From Novosphingobium sp. Rr 2-17 (GTDB lineage Bacteria > Pseudomonadota > Alphaproteobacteria > Sphingomonadales > Sphingomonadaceae): DNA of 64,000 nucleotides. The stretch is from the NCBI RefSeq assembly GCF_000272475.1, contig NZ_AKFJ01000150.1, forward strand, positions 1 through 64,000, read 5' to 3'. The position numbers were made by a program, and so were the translations under genes. The notes below the pieces were generated by a model. It saw only the letters and a program-made list of their open reading frames with translations. It did no database searches and was not told the origin of the DNA. This document shows, piece by piece, positions 7,722 to 16,154 of the stretch (its first letter is position 1; each line of letters begins with the position of its first letter).

Positions 7722-8168
7722 ATGAACGGTGGTACGCTCAAGGCTGGCCGCGTGATCGCGACCGTTGCCATCATGGCCGCGACGCTGGGTGGCGGCGCGC
7801 TGTTATGGGCTCGCCCCGCCGCGCGCACGGCGGCGCTGGCTGCCAGGCCGGCGCAGATGACCGGAAAGCAAGTCTACGCCAAATGGTGCGGCGATTGCCA
7901 CACCCGAGAAGATGGCCCCGGCACCCTGGCCTTGCAGCGCAAGTACCAGGGCGATCCGCCGGCACTGCTGGAACGGCGCGCGGACCTCAGCCCCGATTAC
8001 GTCAAGGTCGTGGTTCGGCAGGGCATTTCGTTCATGCCCTCGTTCCGCAAGACCGAGATCAGCGATGCTGAACTGGCGTTGGTCGCGGCCTATCTCACGC
8101 ATTCGCAAGGGAGCGGGGGGGACGCTGCAGCGCCTGCGAAAAAGCCCGCGCAAGGCAAGCGCAAGTGA
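7722..8168 (+). CDS. Class I cytochrome c, candidate partner of the flavoprotein
   Basis: This 148-residue protein has an N-terminal hydrophobic segment (residues 10-30) that acts as a signal or membrane anchor. A single haem-binding site follows, WCGDCH (Cys56, Cys59, His60), with a likely axial Met105 in GISFMPSF. A Lys/Ala-rich tail follows. Such cytochromes accept electrons in the periplasm. In p-cresol methylhydroxylase the small cytochrome subunit (PchC) takes electrons from the flavoprotein, and the same gene neighbourhood is seen here. GGCGGGGA before the ATG serves as the ribosome site. The stop overlaps the next gene's GTG by four bases (GTGA). Confidence 0.85.
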   Translation: MNGGTLKAGRVIATVAIMAATLGGGALLWARPAARTAALAARPAQMTGKQVYAKWCGDCHTREDGPGTLALQRKYQGDPPALLERRADLSPDYVKVVVRQGISFMPSFRKTEISDAELALVAAYLTHSQGSGGDAAAPAKKPAQGKRK

Positions 8169-8716
8169 TTACCCGGCGTACGATGGTCGGCAGCGGTCTC
8201 GCCCTTGCCGCAGCGGCCGGCACGACCGGGTTCGGCGCTTACGCCCAAACCGTCCGCCGCCGTCCTGGCGCGCGGCCGATCGACGCGCTGCTGGTCGATG
8301 AAAGCATCGAGATGCCCAGCCAAATGGCCCGCTTCATCGAAGCGCGCGGGCGCACGCTGCCCGTCGTCGGCATCCATCTCGACGCGGTCACGCTGGGCCG
8401 GCTGACCAAAGTGCTGGACCAAAGCCACGCGATCGTCGGCATTAGCTCGGGCGCGACCTTGTTCTGTCTGGAGCGGATCGCCTGGGATCACGGCTATCGC
8501 CTGACCGGGCGGACCGAGCGCTGCGCCGATGATTTGGGCGACCACGCCTGCCGCCAGGACGTGGCCTCGTTCCTCAATGCCGCCTATACCCCGGCGGTCG
8601 GCCCTTCGCCGCTTGCCCGCGTCTACCGGCCCTCGCGCGCCGACGGCACGCTGCACGCGTGGGCCATGGAGAAAAACGACGGCCCGCGATTTCGCCAGGG
8701 CCGCCAGGAGGTCTGA
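8165..8716 (+). CDS. Tat-signal protein of unknown function between cytochrome and flavoprotein
   Basis: This 183-residue protein starts at GTG 8165. The next ATG (8183) would remove the twin-arginine motif (ITRRTMVGSGLALAAAAG), so GTG is chosen. The body is soluble, with two Cys close together (ERCADDLGDHACRQD) and no domain I recognise. It overlaps the cytochrome gene by 4 bp and lies 2 bp before the flavoprotein ATG, so all three are one operon. As I recall, the p-cresol operon of Pseudomonas putida also carries an uncharacterised gene (pchX) between pchC and pchF. Homology between the two middle genes is not shown. A chaperone or export role for the flavoprotein is possible. Confidence 0.65.
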   Translation: MITRRTMVGSGLALAAAAGTTGFGAYAQTVRRRPGARPIDALLVDESIEMPSQMARFIEARGRTLPVVGIHLDAVTLGRLTKVLDQSHAIVGISSGATLFCLERIAWDHGYRLTGRTERCADDLGDHACRQDVASFLNAAYTPAVGPSPLARVYRPSRADGTLHAWAMEKNDGPRFRQGRQEV

Positions 8717-8718
8717 CG

Positions 8719-10359
8719 ATGAAATTGCCGCCCAATGTTAGCCAGGCCGATTTCACGGCTGCCCTCCAGGCGTTTGCAAAAGTCGTCGGCAACGAATGGC
8801 TGTTCACGTCTGACGAAGACCTGGAGCTTTACCGCGATTCCTATTCGGTGGTGTGGGACGAGGCGGAAGAGCGCACGGCATCTGCTGCGGTAGCACCGGA
8901 CAATGCGGACCAGGTCGTCGAACTGGTCAAGATCGCCAACCAGTACCGCATTCCGATCTATCCGATCTCCACCGGCAAGAACCTGGGTTACGGCGGCGCC
9001 GCGCCGGCCACCGCCGGCAGCGTCGTGCTCGATCTCAAGCGGATGAACCGCATTGTCGAGATCGACGAAAAGCATGCCTATGTCGTGGTCGAGCCGGGCG
9101 TCAGCTATTTCGATTTGTACAACTACATCCAGGAGAAGGGCCTGAAGCTGTGGATCGACTGTCCTAGCCCAGGCTGGGGTAGCTTGATCGGCAACGCGCT
9201 GGATGGCGGCGTCGGCGTGACGCAAGCGTCGTATCGCGGTCACTTCGATGCAAGCTGCGGCATCGAGGCGGTAATGCCCAACGGCCGGATGCTGCGCACC
9301 GGCATGGGCGCGATGCCGACCGCCAAGACCTGGCAGCAGTTCCGGCCCGGCTACGGCCCGCGCATCGATGGCTTGTTCAAGCAATCGAACTACGGCGTCG
9401 TCACCAAGATGGGCTTCTGGCTGATGCCGGCTCCGGAGAGCTATACAACCGGCGTCATCACCGTCCCCAAGTACCACGACCTGATCCCGCTGATCGACGT
9501 CATGGGCCGGCTTGAGCAAAGCAAGATCGTGCAAGGCTTGTGGATGCTGTCCAGCCCCACCACGGGTGTGCGCGGCGACGCGGCGCATGGCGGTGAGGCC
9601 CCCAAGATCGATCCCGCGGTGCAAGTCATCCTGAATGACCCGAACGGCGCCGACATGAACAAGCTGGACGCGGCGGCGCAGACTGCCGGGGTTCCGTTCT
9701 GGGCGTGCGAGTTGCACATGTATGGCCCCAAGAAGCTGATCGAAGCACAGTGGGAGTGCATCCGCGACGCGATGGGCGTAATTCCCGGCGCGCAGTTCAA
9801 GCTGAACGAAGTGCGCAGCCTGCCGCTGCCGGCGGCCGACGTCGCCAAGATGTTCGACACCGGACCGCTGGGCATTCCGTCGCTGCGCACCTTCAGCCTG
9901 GGGCCGATGGTGTCCTACGAAGGCGAGGACGTGGTCGGCCACATTTTCTTCTCGCCGGTCATCCCGCGCACGGGCGAAGCCGCGATCGAGGCGATGGATT
10001 TGTTTTCCGCCATGGCGCGCAAGTACAAGCTGCCGTACCCGCCGATGCAGTTCCCTTCGGCGATCTTTGAGCGGGCGTTCCTGTTCGCGGTCGGCCTGCC
10101 GGTGACGCGCTCGGCCACGGTCAACGCCAAGATCCGCGACATCATCCGCGAACTGGTCGTCACCGCCACCGAACGCGGCTGGGGCGAATACCGCACCGCG
10201 CCGGCGTTCTACGACCTGATCATGGATACTTATTCCTACAACGATCACGCGCTGCGCGACGTTCTGGAATCGATCAAGGACGCGGTCGATCCCAACGGCA
10301 TCATGTCGCCGGGCCGCTATGCGATCCGATCGAAGAACGAGAGAAAACCCAAAGCCTGA
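8719..10359 (+). CDS. FAD-linked oxidase of the vanillyl-alcohol oxidase / p-cresol methylhydroxylase family
   Basis: This protein of about 546 residues has the PCMH-type FAD domain: IPIYPISTGKNLGYGG, VVLDLKRMNRIVEID, YVVVEPGVSYFDLYNYIQ, GNALDGGVGVT and NYGVVTKMGFWLMPAPE. A C-terminal cap domain ends in DPNGIMSPGRYAI. The order and spacing resemble 4-cresol dehydrogenase (hydroxylating) flavoprotein, which oxidises para-alkylphenols through a quinone methide and passes electrons to cytochrome c. ATG 8719 has a CAGGAG site 8 nt upstream and gives a family-like N-terminus. There is no signal peptide, although the partner cytochrome is exported. The covalent FAD residue could not be identified by eye. 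The substrate is likely a phenol with a para side chain, not defined further. Confidence 0.85.
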   Translation: MKLPPNVSQADFTAALQAFAKVVGNEWLFTSDEDLELYRDSYSVVWDEAEERTASAAVAPDNADQVVELVKIANQYRIPIYPISTGKNLGYGGAAPATAGSVVLDLKRMNRIVEIDEKHAYVVVEPGVSYFDLYNYIQEKGLKLWIDCPSPGWGSLIGNALDGGVGVTQASYRGHFDASCGIEAVMPNGRMLRTGMGAMPTAKTWQQFRPGYGPRIDGLFKQSNYGVVTKMGFWLMPAPESYTTGVITVPKYHDLIPLIDVMGRLEQSKIVQGLWMLSSPTTGVRGDAAHGGEAPKIDPAVQVILNDPNGADMNKLDAAAQTAGVPFWACELHMYGPKKLIEAQWECIRDAMGVIPGAQFKLNEVRSLPLPAADVAKMFDTGPLGIPSLRTFSLGPMVSYEGEDVVGHIFFSPVIPRTGEAAIEAMDLFSAMARKYKLPYPPMQFPSAIFERAFLFAVGLPVTRSATVNAKIRDIIRELVVTATERGWGEYRTAPAFYDLIMDTYSYNDHALRDVLESIKDAVDPNGIMSPGRYAIRSKNERKPKA

Positions 10360-10363
10360 ATCC

Positions 10364-10404
10364 AAAAGGCAGACGGCGCATGTCAATCGCGCCGTCTGCC
10401 TTTT
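10364..10404 (+). terminator. Strong bidirectional intrinsic terminator
   Basis: AAAAGGCAGACGGCGC (10364-10379) pairs perfectly with GCGCCGTCTGCCTTTT (10389-10404) around a 9-nt loop. A-runs and T-runs flank the stem on both strands. It lies between the convergent flavoprotein and LysR genes. Confidence 0.9.
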
Positions 10405-10435
10405 GAAACTTACCGCAGGTTGAGAGTTTCGCTGT

Positions 10436-11341
10436 CTACAAATCCTCAGCCAGCTTGAGGAGGAAGTTGCGGATCCACGTCATGGCGGGATCGCCGTCCT
10501 TGCTCTTGTGCCATTGCAGAGCCTCGGCAAAGGGCTCGATGCGGATCGGAGGCTCCAGTATCTTCAAGGGCAGCCGCTTGGCCAGAATGGCCGCAGCCCG
10601 CGAATGCACCGTGCCGATATAGTCGGTGCCCACCACCACTTCGGCAACCGAATTGAACTCGGGCGCATAAGCGGCGATCTTTCTGACGATATTCTGAGCG
10701 CTTAGGGACTGTTCCTCGACATGGGGCGGGTTCGTCGGGCCAAGCGCGGCGGAGACATGCTCCAGCCTGACGTAGTCTTCCAGCGAAAGGGTATCGCCGA
10801 CTTGCGTGTTGCCGGTCCACGCAATGCAGGTGAACTGGTCCGAAAACAGGCGGGCGGCGGGATGTTCGGGAAGCAACCTTTGTTCGGGGGCGATGACGAA
10901 ATCTATCGTCCCTCCCGCGAGAAGTTCCGGTGTGCGATGGTTCACTAGCATCGCGGCTATCTTCAACCCCGGTGCGACGATGGCCAGTTCGCGAATGGCG
11001 CGCGTCAGCAAGACAAGGAATACGTAGTCGGAGCAGGAGAAGGTGAAGAACCGTTCTGCCGTGGCGGGATCGAAGTCCGCTCGAGCCGCGGCGATCCGTC
11101 TGAAGCCTTCCATCGTCTCGTGGACGGCCGCAGCGATGCTTTCGGCAAAGGGCGTCAAGACCATGGATCTGCCGACCTGGACAAGCAATTCGTCTTCGAA
11201 ATGAGCCCGCAATCGCGCCAAGGCATTGCTGACGCCGGGCTGAGAAATGTGTAGTCGAGTTGCGGTCTGGCTGACGCTCCGCTCCAGGATGAGGGCGTCC
11301 AGAACAATCAATAAATTCAAATTCAAATTATTCAGACGCAT
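10436..11341 (-). CDS. LysR-family transcriptional regulator (NodD-like type)
   Basis: This 301-residue protein starts MRLNNLNLNLLIVLDALI and carries a winged-helix domain (SQTATRLHISQPGVSNALARLR) in residues 8-65. A periplasmic-binding-like effector domain follows. The opening 'LNLNLLxxLDALL' pattern is typical of the NodD/NahR-like LysR branch, whose ligands are often aromatic compounds. Convergence with the flavoprotein operon and position downstream of a TonB receptor make it the obvious candidate regulator of this locus. Its upstream region (11342-11521) contains a perfect 13-bp inverted repeat. Confidence 0.88.
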   Translation of the reverse strand: MRLNNLNLNLLIVLDALILERSVSQTATRLHISQPGVSNALARLRAHFEDELLVQVGRSMVLTPFAESIAAAVHETMEGFRRIAAARADFDPATAERFFTFSCSDYVFLVLLTRAIRELAIVAPGLKIAAMLVNHRTPELLAGGTIDFVIAPEQRLLPEHPAARLFSDQFTCIAWTGNTQVGDTLSLEDYVRLEHVSAALGPTNPPHVEEQSLSAQNIVRKIAAYAPEFNSVAEVVVGTDYIGTVHSRAAAILAKRLPLKILEPPIRIEPFAEALQWHKSKDGDPAMTWIRNFLLKLAEDL

Positions 11342-11408
11342 TTCCGGCTTGGCTCCTCAGTAGCCGATGACTTGAAGCATCCAGGATTTTCGGAGGCTGT
11401 CCAGCTTT

Positions 11409-11445
11409 ATGCAGCCAGCCATATCGAGGGTCTGGCTGGCTGCAT
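11409..11445. repeat. Perfect 13-bp inverted repeat upstream of the LysR gene
   Basis: ATGCAGCCAGCCA (11409-11421) is exactly complementary to TGGCTGGCTGCAT (11433-11445) across an 11-nt spacer. It lies 68 bp upstream of the LysR start and 180 bp past the end of the TonB receptor gene. It could be a regulator operator or a transcript 3' structure; no T-tract follows on either strand. Confidence 0.6.
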
Positions 11446-11521
11446 AGTAGTTGGCTGCGTTTATCGATGACGCTGACGATATGCCCTTTGCCACCGGAAC
11501 GCGTGCGCGCCGATTTGTGCC

Positions 11522-11625
11522 AGAGCAAGTTCCGATCCGATTGCATCGGTTCGGTTGCTCTGGCCTTTTGTTTCGCCGCGTTTTCCGAGTCAGCAGGCGA
11601 TTCCACCTGCTTCGAAAACGCTCTA
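11522..11625 (-). repeat. Two-hairpin repeat, copy 2 (full, inverted)
   Basis: A complete copy in inverse orientation, from AGAGCAAGTTCCGATCC to CGAAAACGCTCTA. Its last bases supply the TAG stop codon of the minus-strand TonB receptor gene (11623-11625), so the element sits exactly at the 3' end of that gene. Confidence 0.9.
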
Positions 11626-13824
11626 GAACCGAGCCTGGAGAACTGCGCCGAAGGTGCGCGGATCGGTCCGGGTTCCGGTGGCGGTGATCGGCGAAAACGA
11701 GGTGAAGAACAAGGCGCTGGCGGTCCGATTGTTGGTGACGTTGCGCACGTAGGCACTGAGCGAGTATTTTCGATCGGCGGACGTCCAACCCACGTTCACG
11801 TTGCCCACGACCATTTCCTTGGAGCGGATGTACGCACTGCTGTTCGGGTTTGCGGCCAGGTTAGCTTGCGTGATGGCAAGAAGGTTGTAGTCCGACCGAT
11901 AGATGACTTCACCTCGCAAGGTGATGCTGGATCCGCCCGCCAAAATGATGTCGTGTTCCGCGAAAGCGTTGCCGGTGGTGCTGGGGATATTCGGAACGCG
12001 CTCCTGCGATATGATCTTCATGATCTCGGCAGTGCGATCGACAAACTTGGCGTGGACGTAGCTGGCGTTGATGCCAAGCCGGGTGTTGGCCATCGGCCGG
12101 ATCAGGATTTCGATCTCACCGCCGATCATGCGGGCAGGTGCGGTGACCTTTTGGAAGTTGGGAATGAACGGGCTGCCGACGTTTACCGCAGTCTGGTAGC
12201 CGCCATAGTCGTAATAGAAGGCACCGGCGTTGATCTGCAGGACATCGTCGAAGAAGCGGTTCTTGCTGCCGATTTCGTAGGATTTCAGGGTTTCTTCGGA
12301 ATACGTAACGGCTTCGGGCTTGTTGCCGGCGCCTGTCACGACTTGCACGTCGCCGGGCAGGAAGCCAGTCGATATCGAGGCGAACAGCAGGTTGTCCGGC
12401 GAGAGATCGTGCTCAACCCTTGCCCTGTATGTGAAATTCTTGAACCGCTTGGTCGCCTCTTCAGCGGTGAGAACCTTCGTCACATTGTTCTCGGGCAACG
12501 AGGTAGGGAAATTCAGGTTGGACGTGTACGCCTGAAGGTTGCGAACATACGTATAATCGTAACGCAAACCTCCGGTAATCCGTAACGTATCCGTCAGCGG
12601 ATACGTCGCTTCGGCATAGACGCCCGTGTCGCGCGTCGTCTTATTGGTCAGCGCTTGAAACGCCAGCGAGCCTGTCGCGTCAACCGTCGTCGTATTCTGG
12701 CTGTCCAGCTTGTTTTCGTAGTAGAACAGGCCAGCCTGCCACGTCAGCTTGGAACCCTCCGACGAGGAGGCCCGAAATTCCTGCGTCAGGAAATTGTCTT
12801 TCGGCGTGTACTGCTTCTGCCGCAGCGTTGTCTGGCCTAGAACCAGAATGTCGGCATCCTGGTGCCAGGTCCGGTAGGCCGGAATGTAGGTCAACGACAC
12901 CGGACCGAGATCCCAATCCAGTTTGGCCCAGTATTGGCGGAAGCGATTTTTACCCTCGGTTATGCCAAGCGGCACTTTGGTAAGCACATCGGGAGCCGTT
13001 AGTCTCAGCCCGTATTCGCCGGTGTGCGTGAGGTTATCCTGGAACGCCGCGCCGACAAGGGCGGTAAAAGCGTCGGTCGGCTTGAACAGGACTTTGATGC
13101 GGCCTTCGTTGGTGCGAAAGGCGCCGCCGTCGCGCGCATCGTAGCCGTCCCGCGCGATGTGATTGCCGGAAATGCGGACGGCCAATTTGTCGCCCACGGG
13201 AACGTTCACACCACCGCTCAGGTGGCGCAAATCGTAGTTGCCCGCTTCGCCCAACACCCATCCGCTGGTGTCTCCCAGCACCGGATTGGCAGTATGGGTC
13301 GCGACCAGGCCGGCGGTAGCGCTTCGGCCGTAAAGCGTGCCTTGCGGTCCGCGCAGCACTTCAACCCGATCCAGATCGTAGGTGCCGCCAAGGCCGCTGT
13401 AGATGTCATCGACGTAGACCGCCGTCGTTGGGACGCTGGAAACGATCGATCCACCGGCGCTGTCGTTCGATGGAACGCCGCGGATGGCGATGCCCGTTTC
13501 CTGGGAGTCGGTGCCCCCGCCCCTGGTGCCGCTCGACGCGCCGCCCGAAACGCCGGGAATGTTCTCCAGGATTTGAGAGAGGTTGTATTTGCCTTGGTTG
13601 CGCAAATCCTGACCTGTGCGAACGCTGACCGACAACGGCGCCTTTTGGACGTTTACCGACCGCCGCTCTGCCGTGACGATGATATCTTGGGTTGTGGCCC
13701 CCTCATTCGGGGCCTCATTCGGGGCGCTGTTTTGAACCGTTCCCTGAGCGAGCGCGGTTCCGCTGGCCGACATTGCCAGCAGCCCAAGTGCGAGTTGCCC
13801 CACACGGGTTTTATTTCGATGCAT
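11623..13824 (-). CDS. TonB-dependent outer-membrane receptor (second)
   Basis: This receptor of about 733 residues has a signal peptide (LALGLLAMSASGTALAQ), a TonB-box-like DIIVTAERR, and plug motifs LSQILENIPGV, GIAIRGVPSN, YVDDIYSG and VEVLRGPQGTLYGR. The beta-barrel ends GAVLQARF. It is the same subtype as the receptor at 5335-7563. Three start codons lie together (13839, 13827, 13824); 13824 has GGGGA at a workable distance and is preferred. It transcribes toward the LysR gene, and a repeat element provides its stop codon. Together with the first receptor it brackets the cytochrome/flavoprotein operon, suggesting two related substrates. Confidence 0.92.
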   Translation of the reverse strand: MHRNKTRVGQLALGLLAMSASGTALAQGTVQNSAPNEAPNEGATTQDIIVTAERRSVNVQKAPLSVSVRTGQDLRNQGKYNLSQILENIPGVSGGASSGTRGGGTDSQETGIAIRGVPSNDSAGGSIVSSVPTTAVYVDDIYSGLGGTYDLDRVEVLRGPQGTLYGRSATAGLVATHTANPVLGDTSGWVLGEAGNYDLRHLSGGVNVPVGDKLAVRISGNHIARDGYDARDGGAFRTNEGRIKVLFKPTDAFTALVGAAFQDNLTHTGEYGLRLTAPDVLTKVPLGITEGKNRFRQYWAKLDWDLGPVSLTYIPAYRTWHQDADILVLGQTTLRQKQYTPKDNFLTQEFRASSSEGSKLTWQAGLFYYENKLDSQNTTTVDATGSLAFQALTNKTTRDTGVYAEATYPLTDTLRITGGLRYDYTYVRNLQAYTSNLNFPTSLPENNVTKVLTAEEATKRFKNFTYRARVEHDLSPDNLLFASISTGFLPGDVQVVTGAGNKPEAVTYSEETLKSYEIGSKNRFFDDVLQINAGAFYYDYGGYQTAVNVGSPFIPNFQKVTAPARMIGGEIEILIRPMANTRLGINASYVHAKFVDRTAEIMKIISQERVPNIPSTTGNAFAEHDIILAGGSSITLRGEVIYRSDYNLLAITQANLAANPNSSAYIRSKEMVVGNVNVGWTSADRKYSLSAYVRNVTNNRTASALFFTSFSPITATGTRTDPRTFGAVLQARF

Positions 13825-14172
13825 CATTTCCCCACCCATTTTGCGTTTTGCAGATCGCTGTCTTGTCGAAAACGCTAACCGCTTAACCGAGGCAATATAA
13901 CTGGCTTGATTCCAGACCGATCGTCTTCCGCCTCATCTTGCCAAGGCGACGATCCGCCCCCGAACCAACACGTGGTAAATCCGGTCGGTATAGTTCCGGG
14001 AGGCGTAGTTGGCTGCGTATCCTTGGGTTGGACGCCACAGCGACAGGCCACATTCGATCAAACGTCTTGTGCGCGCGATCAACTCTGCTGCGGCTATTTA
14101 GGCCTTAGCCGCGTTAGTTTCTGGTTCATGTCCGGATTGTTACCCAAATCAGGTTATCCAAGGAGACACGAT
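13825..14172. other. Intergenic divergent promoter region
   Basis: This 348-bp gap lies between the divergent TonB receptor and the BA14K-like gene and must hold both promoters. A small hairpin (GCGGCT at 14090-14095 with AGCCGC at 14107-14112) is visible. No coding signal was found. Confidence 0.5.
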
Positions 14173-14499
14173 TTGAAGCACTTAAAGCTTGGAATTGCAT
14201 TGCTGCTCTTGCCGTTGGGCGCTTCGCCGCTGTTGGCCCAGCCCGGACCGGATGGTCCGCCGCCGCCGGGGTACGAGGATCCGCGCCGTGATGCACCGCC
14301 GCCGCCGCCACCACCTGGACGCGGTCCACCACCGCCGCCGCCCGGCCGGTTTGTTCCACCCCCACCGCCTCCGCCGCATTGGCGGGGTAACGGCTGGCGC
14401 GCACACGTCGCTCGTTGCTCAGACCGCTACCGTACGTACAATCCGCGGACCGACCGGGTTTATCCTTCCCGTCGTCCCAGCTTCCGCTGCACTCTGTAG
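14173..14499 (+). CDS. Proline-rich exported protein with BA14K-like C-terminus
   Basis: This 108-residue protein has a signal peptide (LKLGIALLLLPLGASPLLAQ) and a middle of proline runs (PPPPPPPGRGPPPPPPGRF and more). A short C-terminal block follows: CSDRYRTYNPRTDRVYPSR ending in a second Cys. That C..RYR.Y.P.TD.Y...C pattern resembles the BA14K motif of alphaproteobacterial surface antigens. No ATG fits; TTG 14173 has AGGAG 7 nt upstream and starts exactly at the signal peptide, so it is chosen. The extended Pro region suggests an envelope-spanning or cell-wall-associated stalk. Function is unknown. Confidence 0.65.
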   Translation: MKHLKLGIALLLLPLGASPLLAQPGPDGPPPPGYEDPRRDAPPPPPPPGRGPPPPPPGRFVPPPPPPPHWRGNGWRAHVARCSDRYRTYNPRTDRVYPSRRPSFRCTL

Positions 14500-14605
14500 C
14501 GTCTTTCCAAGCCACGGTCGCTTCGGCGGCCGTGGCTTGGCTTCATCGGGAGGCATCGGGGACAGGCGGTTTGACCCGCTCGTCCGGCCTCGCTACCGAC
14601 AAGCC

Positions 14606-15358
14606 ATGATTGCTTTGCTGTCCCCCGCCAAGACGCTAGACTTCGAAAGCGCGTTGCCTTCGCTCGATGCGTCGATGCCCCATTTTGCCCAGGAAGCGCG
14701 CGCCCTGGCGCGGTCGGCTGCAAACCTCACGCAAAAGCGGCTGGCGGAACTGATGCATATTTCGCCGCGCCTCGCCAAGCTGAACGCAGAGCGTTTTCGC
14801 GACTTCGACGATTTGCCCGAGCGGCCGGCGTTGTTCGCCTTTGCTGGCGACGTCTACACCGGCTTCGAGGCGCAGACGCTCGACGAGGCGGGGATCGCTT
14901 TCGCACAGGATCATGTGCGGATGCTCTCTGGCCTCTATGGCTTGCTGCGGCCACTGGATGCGATCCGTCCGTACCGGCTGGAAATGGGCACGCGTTGGGC
15001 GCCGCGCCACAAGCGGCTGACCGACTGGTGGGGCGACCGCATCGCCGAGCTGTTGCGATCGCAGCTTGCCGAGGAGGGATCGGGCATAGTGCTGAACCTG
15101 GCCAGTCAGGAATATTTCGCCGCAGTCGCTGGCAAGCTCACCGGCGCCCGCGTGATCGAGGTGGAGTTCCGGGAGCCTGGTCCTGACGGCCCCCGCTTCG
15201 TGAGCTTCAATGCCAAGCGGGCGCGCGGCATGATGGCCCGCTGGTTGTGCGAGCACCATATCACCGACATCGAAGCGATGCGTGGTTTCGACAGCGACGG
15301 CTATCGCTTCGATCCCGAAGAGAGCGACGCCGAACGCTGGCGTTTCACCCGGACATGA
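14606..15358 (+). CDS. yaaA: Peroxide stress protein YaaA (DUF328/UPF0246)
   Basis: This 250-residue cytosolic protein starts MIALLSPAKTLDF, the family's hallmark N-terminus. It contains FAGDVYTGF, MLSGLYGLLRPLD, LEMGTRW, LNLASQEYF and SFNAKRARGMMARW. YaaA binds DNA and limits free iron during peroxide stress in E. coli. Length is normal. The stop overlaps the next ATG by four bases (ATGA), which implies coupling to the short-chain dehydrogenase gene. Confidence 0.95.
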   Translation: MIALLSPAKTLDFESALPSLDASMPHFAQEARALARSAANLTQKRLAELMHISPRLAKLNAERFRDFDDLPERPALFAFAGDVYTGFEAQTLDEAGIAFAQDHVRMLSGLYGLLRPLDAIRPYRLEMGTRWAPRHKRLTDWWGDRIAELLRSQLAEEGSGIVLNLASQEYFAAVAGKLTGARVIEVEFREPGPDGPRFVSFNAKRARGMMARWLCEHHITDIEAMRGFDSDGYRFDPEESDAERWRFTRT

Positions 15359-16065
15359 CTGGTGCTGCCAAAGCTTCTGCCGTCGTCATCGGTGCGTCGG
15401 GCGGTATCGGGAAGGCGTTCGAGACAGCCTTGATCGAGGAAGGCGCTTTCGACGTGGTTCACGGCTTCGCCCGCTCGCGCACGGGGACGCAGTATCTGGA
15501 GTTGTTGGACGAAGCGAGTATCGCCGCCGCCGCCGCGCATGTGGCCCAGGGGCCGGTGCCAACGTTGGTAATCGTCGCGACCGGTTTGCTCCATGCCGGC
15601 ACGCGCGGCCCGGAAAAGGCGCTGGGTGATCTTGACCCGGAATGGCTGGCGAAAGTCTATGCCGTCAACGCGATCGGGCCGGCGCTGGTGGCGAAACACT
15701 TTTTGCCGATCATGCCCAAAAAGGGGCGGGCGGTGTTCGCGGCACTGTCCGCGCGCGTGGGATCGATCAGCGACAATCGGCTGGGCGGGTGGCACGGCTA
15801 TCGCGCGTCGAAGGCGGCGCTGAACATGCTGGTGCGCAACCTGGCTATCGAAGAACGCCGCCGCAACGATCGCACGGTGGTTGTGGCGCTTCATCCCGGC
15901 ACTGTCGATACCGGCCTGTCGCGTCCGTTTCAGGCCAACGTGCAACCTGGCCGGCTGTTCGATCCCGAGCGCGCGGCGCTGCAACTGCTGGACGTGATCG
16001 AGGGTCTGAAGGCGCCCGATAGCGGCAAGCTGTTCGATTTCGAGGGCGCCGAAATCGAGTTCTGA
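15355..16065 (+). CDS. Short-chain dehydrogenase/reductase (C-factor-like)
   Basis: This 236-residue protein has the Rossmann nucleotide motif near the start (VVIGASGGIGKAF), a loose NNAG-equivalent (VIVATGLLHAG) and a catalytic Ser plus YxxxK (SARVGSISDN, then GYRASKAAL). A C-terminal segment with HPGTVDTGLSRPF follows. The layout matches C-factor/CsgA-type SDRs. The substrate is unknown. It is coupled to yaaA by an ATGA overlap. Confidence 0.88.
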   Translation: MTGAAKASAVVIGASGGIGKAFETALIEEGAFDVVHGFARSRTGTQYLELLDEASIAAAAAHVAQGPVPTLVIVATGLLHAGTRGPEKALGDLDPEWLAKVYAVNAIGPALVAKHFLPIMPKKGRAVFAALSARVGSISDNRLGGWHGYRASKAALNMLVRNLAIEERRRNDRTVVVALHPGTVDTGLSRPFQANVQPGRLFDPERAALQLLDVIEGLKAPDSGKLFDFEGAEIEF

Positions 16066-16154
16066 AAACGACCGATTGATATTCGTCGAGCCAGTAGCGT
16101 TCACTCCCTTATCTCCCTCTTGACCCCGCGCACCGCTCGCGGCACCTCTGGCGG

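Noticed and set aside
8623-10386. 587-codon open frame antisense to the FAD oxidase
   Set aside because: His/Arg/Asp-rich shadow composition with no recognisable domain, while the plus strand encodes a complete PCMH-type flavoprotein.
11447-14018. Shared 14-mer GTAGTTGGCTGCGT at 11447-11460 and 14005-14018
   Set aside because: Both copies lie near regulated genes of the same locus, but several chance 14-mer matches are expected in 64 kb, and spacing and flanks differ.
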